Below are positions 12,729 through 21,430 of a stretch of DNA of 64,000 bases, piece after piece. Under the pieces are notes generated by a model. It was not told the DNA's origin. It ran no database searches and saw only the letters and a list, made by a program, of their open reading frames with translations. Source of the DNA: Anniella stebbinsi (Eukaryota; Chordata; Lepidosauria; Squamata; Anniellidae); contig JARDYH010000003.1 in NCBI GenBank assembly GCA_029215795.1, positions 92,288,609-92,352,608 on the forward strand, given 5' to 3'. Numbering within the stretch: the first letter of the stretch is position 1; each line of letters opens with the position of its first letter. A program made the translations under genes and the position numbers.

Positions 12729-13559
12729 ATTATAGAGAGAGCCCTATATGCAGATATGTGCATATGCTGGGACTCTTTCCAGATTTGATTATAAATTCAT
12801 GGAAGTTGGTGGTACATAATTCCATTTCTCCCATGTATTCACATAACATTTGAAAGGGGCTTTTAATATTCAAAGTTCAGTTAATATGAGCTGTGCTGTT
12901 TTGGGATTCATTGTGACTGCTTTATTGCAGTAAAGATTAAACTGTGGACCATTGGTGCATTTTCAGCTGAACTGAAATAAGAGGGAAATTCTGATAACCT
13001 TATCCTAGGCAGTGTCTATATGCCACCACTTGACGTCCTGATTCCCCCCAAACCCCCATTGCATCGCTGCTGTGAAGCGGCAGTGATATGTTTAAATGGC
13101 AGGACTATCTAGAGAGGAAAATCACAGTGCTATAGTCAGACAGTAGGAATGAGCATGCAGACCAAGAAATGCAAAACACTTTTTTTTCTGGGAACTGTGC
13201 GCAACTTTGAAAGCCTGTAGTAGCGAACTGCGCTGCTACAGTTTATGGAATTGATGCGTGAGACATCACAACTGTCCTTACTTTTGTTCCCCAGAGAGTA
13301 ACGGCCATGGCGGCCATTACTCAGTTTCCGTATTGGTCTGTTTTGGAATCGTCTTGTCTGGTTCCTCTCTCTAAATGGATGGCGTTAGTTTCTAGACATA
13401 CAAGAACATTCACGGTTCCTCCAAGTTTCTGCAGTTAGAGATTTCATTTCAATTACACTTTGGTCCTTTTTGTCATCCTAAATTGACTTTATGGAGCCAT
13501 CCAGATCTAAAAACGGGTAAGAACATGTTTTTGTGGTGGATATGGACAGATAAGGCAAT

Positions 13560-14280
13560 TTTTAGTTCGGATCAACTGGTGGGTGCCAATGTTTTTGTCA
13601 TTTTCTAACTTGCGTGCCAAATAAGACTTGCCAGCTATGGCTGAATGCAGTCCTTGCAATTGCAGCATTTCTTAGTATCTAGATTTGACCCTGCTGCTTT
13701 TACAGTATCAGAGCCTCTGTCATTATTGGAAGCACTTGTTGAGACTGTTCAGGCAAGGTGACCCACAATTCATGTCTATAAAGACTTGTTATTGGTGAAT
13801 AAATATGATGTACAGAGTTTTAAGTAAGAATGGAATAGGGAATTTGATTGTCCCATTCTGCCTAATCAGTGATCACTGCTTTGGTGTCTATACCTATCAC
13901 ATATCTATAGATTTTAGGCTGCACGTCTTATTCAGCAAAAACTTTTGTTTTGTGTCTATTGGGAACTGCAACATCTCTTTAATAATGCGTATTTTAGACA
14001 TATGTTTTGGTAATGTCCAGTATTTGCTTTTTTGGAGGAAGATGTTATTATACAGATACATTTTGCACCAGAACAGTCTTTAATATTCACTGATGTACAT
14101 GCCTTTTAAAATTATTTACCTGCTTAATGGAAATTAACAATCGGTCAGCATAAATGGATTCTCCACCAAGTTGTAATATCAGTCTTTGACAGCTAAAAGG
14201 CTGATATTACAATATTGAAAGGATAAATGCTCACCTCCTGTATGGCAATGAATTGAGGACCTCATAACACTTTCAACTTT
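13560..14280 (+). mobile_element. Decayed L1-like LINE fragment (tentative)
   Basis: A frame near 13960-14050 reads HISLIMRILDICFGN-like residues followed by LLFWRKML. This loosely fits the H-x-F-x-x-C-P-x-x-x-x-F-W spacing of the L1 ORF2 C-terminal zinc-knuckle region. No intact frame, tail or target-site duplication was found, so the assignment is weak. Confidence 0.3.
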
Positions 14281-14446
14281 TGAACGGGTGCCATAATGAT
14301 GCCACCTTCAAATGCATACTTATTTGGATACCTCGTCTGCTTTTGTGGAGGGCTATCCACAATTGCTAATAAGCTGGGTTTTCATATCTATATGTATACA
14401 TTTCATATATATTGATTGCTATGGATATATACAAATGTATATAAGT

Positions 14447-15683
14447 TAGGGGTGTGCAACGGATCGGGTCCGATCCACGATCTGGACCTGATCCGGGGGG
14501 AAATCGGATAAAATTATCCGATCCGATCCCCAGCACCTGGATCGGCCGATCCAATACAATCCGATCCGAAAAGGACCCAATCTGGATCGTATTGGATCGG
14601 AGGATCGGACCTCCTCCCCCCACTCACACTCCTCACCTGCCGAGGCCGTCTGCGGATGGCCCTGGCAGGTAAGGAGGAGCGCAAGTGAGGGGCTTACCTG
14701 CCGGGGCCGTCCACTGCCATCCGTGGACGCCCCCAGAGGGCAGCAGATGACCCGGCAGGTAAGGAGGCGTGCGAGGGGGGCTTACCTGCCGGGCCCATCT
14801 GCTGTCATCTGCTGCCGCCCAGGCAGCAGCAGATGGAAGCGGACGGGCCCGGCAGGTAAGGAGGAGCGTGGCGTGAGGGGGGAGGAGGCCTTCCCACTTA
14901 CCTGCCGGGGCGTCCGGTTCCTTCACCTGCCATAGATCTACTGAGAACTAGACTTCGCAGCCTAGTTCTCAGTAGATTGCCAGGTGATGATGTCATCACC
15001 TGGTGCTCTACTGAGGACTAGGCTGCGAAGCCTAGTTCTCAGTAGATCTACGGCAAGTAAAGAAACCAGACGCCCCTGCAGGTAAGGAGAAGTGCGAGGG
15101 GGGGCTTACCTGCTGGGCCCATCCGCTGCCATCCGCTGCCACCCGGGCAGCAGTGGATGGCAGCGGATGGGCCCGGCAGGTAAGGAGGAGCACGAGGAGG
15201 GAGAATGGAGGGAGTCCCCCACTTACCTGCAGGGGCATCCAGTTCCTTCACCTGCCATAGATCTACTGAGAACTAGGCTTCGCGGCCTAGTTCTCAGTAG
15301 ATCTATGGCAGGTGAAGAAATCGGATGCCCCGGCAGGTAAGGAGGAGCGCGAGGGGGGTCTTACCTGCCGGGCCGTCCGCTGCCATCCGCTGCCATCCAT
15401 GGGTGCCCGTGAGTGCCTACGGATGGCCCCGGCAAGTAAGGAGCGCGAGGGGGAGGAGGGGGCTTACCTGCCGGAGCTGTCTGCTGCTGTCCACTGGCGC
15501 CCACGGGCACCAGCGGACGGCCCCGGCAGAAGCGTGAGGGGGCGGAGGGACAGGGAGGAGGAGTTAGGCCCCCATTCACCCCTCCATGAAATATGAAATG
15601 TATACATATTGGGGGAAAGCTTTCTTTTTTGGAGGTCCCGATCCGGGTCCCGATCCAATCCGGGGTGTCCATGCACATCCCTA
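14447..15683. mobile_element. GC-rich 1.24-kb TIR element with internal minisatellite
   Basis: The ends are TAGGGGTGTGCA and TGCACATCCCTA. They are flanked by ATATAAGT and ATATATGT, an 8-bp duplication with one mismatch. The outer parts carry GATCC/GATCGG motifs like the 173-bp element at 2053-2225. The interior is a tandem array of CCGGCAGGTAAGGAGG and its inverse CTTACCTGCCGGGCC, with interspersed CTGCCATCCGCTGCC blocks and three hairpins made of CTACTGAGAACTAGGCTTCG and its inverse. It is much richer in G+C and CpG than the AT-rich flanks. The several overlapping open frames are by-products of the repeat and resemble no protein. A non-autonomous hAT-like element is likely. Confidence 0.75.
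14666..15470. repeat. Array of CAGGTAAG splice-donor-like motifs on both strands
   Basis: The plus strand has CAGGTAAG beginning at 14666, 14756, 14853, 15079, 15177 and 15334. The minus-strand equivalent CTTACCTG begins at 14693, 14781, 14897, 15105, 15222, 15360 and 15463. These are perfect matches to the vertebrate 5' splice-site consensus CAG|GTAAG, alternating between strands through the minisatellite of the host element. Confidence 0.9.
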
Positions 15684-16960
15684 ATATATGTATATTTAAA
15701 AAACTAAAAAAAAACCCCCTCCTTAACAGGAACTGTATAGCTGATCCCTGGGGTCCTTGCAACATGAAAGCCTTTACTCCAACCTGCCTACCATTGTGAT
15801 GGATATTTTGCTAGTATACAGATAACAAGCAGTAAAGCAACTGTAATGATCAGGTCTTGCTCTGCTTTTCATGCTGAGAACAAAAGGCTCCAGCAAGCAG
15901 CCTTCACAGCTTGAAGCCTGTTAGACCAAATGCAGCCTACCAGCCTGATACAAGTATCTTTGCCACTTTCCTGAGACTGCTGGGAGAGGGAGGCCGTGGA
16001 GCACTTGGCAGGCCACCAAGATTAGCCAGTTGCAAGATTGCTTTGGCCAGTGATAGGCAAAATAATCTTGAAACAATTTAGACTATAATTTTGCTGTTTG
16101 TAAGCGTTATTGTCATTGTATATGCTCTCTCAGCAAGGAACACAGGGACTATCGTTATTTAGATTAAGTAATTGCTTTCCTTGAAAGCTTGCATGCAGAT
16201 TCACATGTTACAACTTGTCTGGATTCCTGAGCCTGTTCAGCCGTTACATTCCAGGGATAATTTTTGACATGCTACCAAGTCTTGGGTGCTTGTGTGCTCC
16301 TCTCCCTTCCCATGGGGGAAAATGTTACATGTGAACTGGGCTGCTCTGTGTCTCTGAACCAAGCAGAGTATTGTGTCAGCTGTAGGCACTTGAAAGACTT
16401 GTATGGTTTTTATTAAAGGTTCATATTGATTTACGTTTCACTGTGGGATGAAGATCCCATATCTTTTAAATATAGAAGTATTAAATAGGGGCAGGCTCAG
16501 GGAAGCTGACCAGAGCTCCTAGATTCAATGGAAAGTCTTCTGCTTCTTTAGCAATTTTGCTAAAGTGTAGATGGCATTGACTGTTCAGTATGTGGGGCTT
16601 TCGGCAATGCTTCTTTCTGTCTGTAGTTTTAAATGGCAATTCATGAAGGGGGGGTATATGTTCAACACCCATCCACCCATTCATTTTTAAAGTCATGATC
16701 TAGTAAACCTCTGTTATGCAATGATCCTCCGAAGATTAGGCAACCCCTGAGTTAGCTTTAAAGGAAAAAAAAAATCCCTGAGAGGTAGCATGGGTTATAG
16801 TAATGATAACAGTTACTCGGAGCTGTGGAGAGTGTAATGACCTAACAAGACACTGCAGAAACAGCTGCTTTTGAGATAACTATTTTAGGATATTGTCAGG
16901 GTTAGGTTACGGTTTTCAGCCCTCCACTTGGACACCTTTTCATAGCCAACAGCAACCACG
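15684..16960. other. Intronic stretch without recognisable features
   Basis: Moderately AT-rich and apparently unique sequence. No reading frame, RNA gene or repeat family was recognised. Confidence 0.55.
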
Positions 16961-16961
16961 G

Positions 16962-17003
<42 letters not shown>

Positions 17004-17575
17004 TTATTTCTTACCCGCCTCTCCATCTGGATCGAGGCGGGGAACAACAATATGATAAAATACATAAAACTGATTAAAACATGACACATATTATTAAAAC
17101 TTCATTAAAACATCCTAAAACATCCTAAAAACATCCTTAAAACATTCTAAAATTCCACAGGATATGCCTGCCGGAAGAGAACAGTCTTTATGGCTTTCTT
17201 AAATTCTAAAAGACTGTTAAGTTGACGAGTCTCCTTCGGCCGGTCATTCCACAGTCTGGGAGCGGCAGAAGAAAAGGTCCTCTGGGTAATGGATTTAGGA
17301 ACTCTTGACTCTCTGCTACAGATACTGTGGTGTGGTGGGCCAATTTGTAGGGAAGAAGTGCTTAGCCCAAACCCTGCTCTCCGTCTTATCCTTGTAAACC
17401 CCAGAAGCTTTTCTCCAAGATGGGTGTTTGCCATGAGAAGTGGAGGAAAGCAGCTGGGAGGCAGTTTGTAGGGGGAAAGCAACAGACGGATGGTGTTATT
17501 TATTTGTGTATTTATTAAAAATCCTGCTTCTCGGTGAAAAAGAAGAAGCTCCCACCAAAAATACAACCTGTGTTA
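16961..17575 (-). mobile_element. 5'-truncated LINE 3' end with (AAT)n tail
   Basis: The minus-strand frame 17147-17566 ends with RTFSSAAPRLWNDRPKETRQ and FKKAIKTVLFRQAYPVEF, the last residues of an L2/CR1-like reverse-transcriptase ORF. The 3' UTR contains the inverse of TCTCCATCTGGATCGAGGCG and ends in (AAT)n, seen here as a (TAA)n tract at 16965-17003. The same family provides the copies at 26.05, 51.48 and 52.66 kb. It adjoins the truncated end of the DIRS-like element. Confidence 0.8.
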
Positions 17576-17660
17576 AAATGCACACAAAAATTAAACAAGA
17601 ACAAAAACAGTAAAACTGTCAGCTCCAGTAAAATAGTTGGATTGTAAGCACTGATGCGCC

Positions 17661-17885
17661 TCATCTTGAAGCGTCCCGATGGCGAAACAAAGCACCCAGG
17701 ACCGTCCCGCGCAACCCAATGAACTCCCTAAGAGCCTGAACTGGGCACAACTCTGTTTTTGATGCTGCAAATAGCCGTATAACTGTGCCCTTCCCCCACT
17801 GATCCGTCTTGGAGCGCCGCAGGCGTATCTGGACTTCCTCGTCCCTGATCAACAGATCAGAGAATTTAAGTGCCCTATCAGAACC
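17661..17885 (-). pseudogene. Tyrosine recombinase fragment of the DIRS-like element
   Basis: The frame reads IRDEEVQIRLRRSKTDQWGK and continues to CPVQALREFIGLRG and LGALFRHRD. The RxxKTDQ-x-GKG and CPV-x-AL motifs mark the catalytic domain of DIRS-type tyrosine recombinases. The domain breaks off shortly after the LF-x-H block, so the HSFR-type motif and the nucleophilic tyrosine are absent. It follows the RT remnant directly, without RNase H or the recombinase N-terminal domain. It cannot be functional. Confidence 0.75.
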
Positions 17886-17886
17886 A

Positions 17887-18664
17887 TCACTCTTTGACTA
17901 CCGAGTTGATTTCGATTCCTAAAACCATAAGGGGCATGCACGGACCCTCTGTTTTCTCATGCGCAAGTGGCACACCTAGTTCCATGACCAACGCCTGGAA
18001 CTCTTGCATCAGGAACGAACACTGAGGGTTCATCCCCGGCCTCGAGAGCAGGAAGTCATCCAGGTAGTGAACCACATCCTGCCCCCCGTCCTGTCCGTAA
18101 GCACCCATTCCAAAAAGGAACTGAACCTCTCGAACATTGCACATGATATGGAACATCCCATTGGCAGTGCCCGATCTACATAGTACTGTTCCTGAAAACA
18201 GAAACCCAGGAGATTAAAGTCTTCTGGGTGGATTGGGAGCAGGCAAAACGCAGCCTTGATGTCACATTTCCCCATCAAGGCTCCCTTTCCCTGCCTCCTC
18301 ACCATGGCGACAGCTGAGTCGAACGATGCATATTTCACCGAGCACAAATGATCAGGAATAGCATCGTTCACTGATGCCCCTTTTGGGAAGGACAGATTGT
18401 GAATCAATCTATACTCTCCCGGTGCCTTCTTAGGTACAATGCCCAAAGGTGACACCCTCAACCGTGGCAATGGCGGCCTAGCATAAGGGCCTACCACTCT
18501 GCCTGCCTGAACTTCCGTATCTGTTTTCTGCCAGACCAGATGTTCCATGAAATGTACTGATTTTTGATTCCGTGACATGGAGGAAAACCTCGGCCCCTGA
18601 AACGGAATACGAAAACCATGGGTAAAACCGTGCTCTAAGTATACTGCATCCTGCCGTTTCGGAT
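17887..18664 (-). pseudogene. DIRS-like reverse transcriptase, frameshifted
   Basis: The frame starts after a stop near 18664 and reads HGFRIPFQGPRF, then RVSPLGIVPKKAPGEYRLIH, PKGASVNDAIP, KCDIKAAFCLLPIHPEDF and ALPMGCSISCAMFERFSSFL. These are RT fingers and palm motifs of DIRS elements. The catalytic box VVHYLDDFLLSR (about 18035-18072) lies in another frame. A one-base indel, probably in the C6 run at 18082-18087, separates the two parts. The frame ends with VLGIEINSV just where RNase H should begin. RT copies the element RNA; this copy is dead. Confidence 0.85.
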
Positions 18665-18681
18665 ATCAGGCCAGCAGCCGT

Positions 18682-20418
18682 TTAAGTGGTTCTATTTTGA
18701 TCGGGCTGGGCCCCTTTTGAAGGAGGCTGTTGACCGCCTTGCCTTCTGGGCCCCTGCCCGCCCCTACTATTTCCACGCCCATTCCTCCCCTTAGGACAGC
18801 TCGATGCCGGGTGACATCCTGCACAAATTGAACATTCGTGCTTGTACTGACAGGGGGAGCGAGTGCACATCCCTCGGGAGGAAAACTCCCAACAGGGCTG
18901 TCGGTATTGAACCCCCTGCCCCGCACTCCCCCTGACGGTAGAGGCGGGTGGCAGTTTGGCCAAAATATGGCCGCTATCAGACCTCTCACCCACCCCCAGT
19001 CTTGCAGGAGTCATGTACTGTAGCCATAAGTCCTGATCTTTAGTATCCCACGTCAACGTGTAGTCGAAGGCAGCTCTTCTACGGAATGACTCATCTTACA
19101 TGAGCCAGGCCCCGCCCTCATATTACGAATATGCCTGATATATTATATCGAGATATTTGGTCAATATGCTACCTTTCCCGGGAAAGTGTTGTTGTACAAC
19201 GCCCATGTAAATCAGAAAACCGGGCAACCAATTAGCCCAAGTTCTCGCCACCTTCTTCTTTTTCAGTCTCTCTGCCTCCTTGTCTATGCTTTTATCTTTT
19301 TCATTGCTTTCCAGTTCTTTAAAAAGCAAGGCAAAGATGTCCACGTATTCCCCTTTCCATATCTTTTCTTTCGTACTCACCAGTAGGTGATACCCAAGCG
19401 GAGCAGCTGTGCTCCCCGAAGGCATGGCTCCACGGTCCACCCCCTGGAATGGGTCCACCACGCTGTGTCCTGCACCTATTGGCCCCGTTGACATGGTGCC
19501 CGCTGGCCCTTGCCACACCGCAGCGAATGCTGCGTCTGCCACAGTTGAAGTCTGCGCACTGGGACCCACGCTCCCCATTGCCACAGTTACTGCATCACTG
19601 GGGTTGGTGTGGGGTGACTCTTGTCCTACCGGTGAGGCCTGGGCATGCTCCGCTGGGAAATTATCCACCCTACCTGTCGCTGAGAGGGGATCTTGCCTCA
19701 GGCCAGCTCCACTAGCTGCAACCCATTGTGCGGAAGAACCACCCACATCCATGTGTTCCTGCCTCTGGTTCACATGCCCGGTACCTACTGACCTGTCATG
19801 TAGATTGTGCAACCCTGACCTAGGGTCCAAAGGGATATGTGTCGCCCCAGTGCCTGGTGTCGCCCATCCCATCCCTGCAAACCACGGGTGCCACCCCCAA
19901 GTTGCATGTGCATTCCATGTGTTGATCTCACCTGGGTCATCGGTCTGTGTTCCTGTCTCTGGAGCAGCAGGCGCTGTCATATTCCCTGGGCTGGAGTCTC
20001 TGCCCGCTGGCAGTGGGGGTGGCTCCCGTCCCTCATTGCACCCCTGCTCTGTAACTGGAAACTCTCGGCGTTCCACAGCACGGCTCGAAGACGCTGCCAT
20101 AGCATCCAATCTGCTGGATAAAGAAAGCATTAACTCCTCTTGCTGTTGCATTCTCGTATGGTGTCGTCTTGCGACTGGCAATGGCACACGCGCAACTCCC
20201 TGTTCCTCCTCCATTGCTTGCATTCTGTCCAACAAAGCAGAAAGGCAAGGATCTATGTCCTCATCAGATGATGATTCATATCGCTGTCTTGTACGTTTCA
20301 TCACCGTGCGTGTGGCTTTCCCCTTACCTTTGGGTCCGCCTACCCCTTTCCTGTGCGGCATAATGACTATCGTTCCCGTTACCCGGGCTGCTGCTCTCCT
20401 AACTCCCACAATCCTCAC
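18682..20418 (-). pseudogene. DIRS-like gag with two in-frame ochre stops
   Basis: One reading frame runs from Met at 20361 (MPHRKGVGGPKGKGK; an upstream Met at 20418 is also possible) to a stop at 18682. It is broken by TAA at 19123-19125 and TAA at 19096-19098, with clear coding continuity across them (IIYQAYS before and DESFRRRAAF then WDTKDQDLWLQYMTPARLG after). The N-terminus is basic with an acidic SSSDED patch, the middle is a low-complexity Pro/Gly/Ser linker, and the C-terminus has a Cys-rich block CWEFSSRGMCTRSPCQYKHE, then CSICAGCHPASSC, a nucleic-acid-binding zinc-finger-like region. It precedes RT as in DIRS elements. The long plus-strand frame opposite it at 19409-20479 is a shadow. 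Confidence 0.8.
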
Positions 20419-20479
20419 TCAACTTACGATTCAGGCGGGCAATATCAGCGTGCAATTGCCCAACTGCTTCAGCACCTAA

Positions 20480-21430
20480 ATTAAATCAGGCGCCCCTAAA
20501 GTGCTTTACCAGACAGCGGCTGAAAGGGTGCCAGTACTGGCAGGAATCTCGTGTCCTCCACCCCGAGGGAGAAGTCCCTCCCCAAGCCCCTGTGGGGCAC
20601 CAACACCCCCCACCGATGCCAGCCCGGTCGCAGGGCCCTGCTCCCCACTCAATCCAAGCGCTCGATAAAATGCACGCCCTGCAGGCCTTGAAATACCCTG
20701 CCGCCACACCAGGGGGCCACCTTTTCCCACCTGCGGTGATGAGGAGAAAACAACCCGTAGCCGCCCAGCCCGCTCGCCTCTACCTGGCTCCACGATCCGC
20801 GCAGCCTTCCCTCAACTGGCTGAGCTCCGCAGGGGGCCCAACACGGGAGGCACTCACCCCCGCAGCGAGCGGTGCTCCTATGCACGCTCCTGTGGCGCTT
20901 TCCCCGCCAGCAAATCCCCGGCCGCTGCACGCGGCAACGACGCCCGACCCTTCCTGGCCGCTCCCGCCGCCCTGAAGGTCCGCGCAACGGCGAATCCCCG
21001 GCCACTGGGCACGGCTGCGACACTCGACCCTTCCTGGCCACTCCCGCCGCCCTGAAGGTCCGCGCCCCCCCCCCCGCTGAGGCGCCCTCGCCGCCCGACT
21101 GCGGTCAGCCCCTGCCCGGAAAGGTAAGCCCTCTCCCGGCCCCCTTTCCCCCCAGGGACGACCCGGGCGAACCAGCAGCGATTCGCCCCCAAACCTGCGG
21201 CCTCAAGGCCTCGAAAAAGCTGCTCTGTTCCCGCAGCAGCTGCGAGGCAAGCCGAGATCCAAAGAGGGAGATTCGGGGCCTGCAGCCTGCCTTATAGCTG
21301 CAGACCCCCTCCCTTGCAGTGGCACCATGAGGAGCAGCCAATAGGCTGCTTCCACATTTCGCCTCCTCGCCCACACCCGCAAATGGCCCCCCCGCGCACA
21401 GGCTTTGCCGTGCACGGGTCTGAGGCAATT
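20480..21430 (-). promoter_or_regulatory. GC-rich 5' region and candidate promoter of the DIRS-like element
   Basis: This 950-bp stretch is CpG-dense in contrast to its AT-rich surroundings. On the minus strand CTATAAGG (plus 21290-21297) forms a TATA box, and an inverted CCAAT box lies about 45 bp upstream (plus 21338-21342). The spacing fits a pol II promoter that would start near 21265 and read through the leader into gag. An 80-bp tandem duplication (20913-20992 and 20993-21064) lies in the leader, and a C10 run follows it. Reading frames here have GC-rich composition and resemble no protein. Confidence 0.5.
20913..21064. repeat. 80-bp tandem duplication, two copies
   Basis: Both copies start AATCCCCGGCC and contain GACCCTTCCTGGCC, then CTCCCGCCGCCCTGAAGGTC and CGCGC. 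They differ by a few substitutions. The duplication lies in the GC-rich leader of the DIRS-like element. Confidence 0.85.

Larger units (their letters stand above)
17640..21430 (-). mobile_element. DIRS-like tyrosine-recombinase retrotransposon, internally deleted
   Basis: Reading on the minus strand, the order is a GC-rich 5' region (21430-20480), gag (20418-18682), reverse transcriptase (18664-17887) and the start of a tyrosine-recombinase catalytic domain (17885-17661). DIRS elements integrate with a tyrosine recombinase instead of a DDE integrase and carry gag, RT-RNase H and recombinase genes. Here the RNase H domain and the N-terminal part of the recombinase are missing between RT and recombinase, and the recombinase stops before its HxxR and Tyr motifs. 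I could not identify the inverted terminal repeats or internal complementary region expected of a complete DIRS element. The outer limits are approximate. Confidence 0.8.

Noticed and set aside
14366..15765. Cluster of overlapping 60-130-codon frames on both strands
   Set aside because: They arise from the GC-rich minisatellite of the TIR element, which has few stop codons in any frame. The translations are repetitive Pro/Gly/Ala/Arg without family features.
19409..20479. Plus-strand open frame of 356 codons
   Set aside because: It lies opposite the DIRS-like gag, whose minus-strand frame has the recognisable zinc-finger-like C-terminus and continues into RT. The plus-strand frame resembles no protein.
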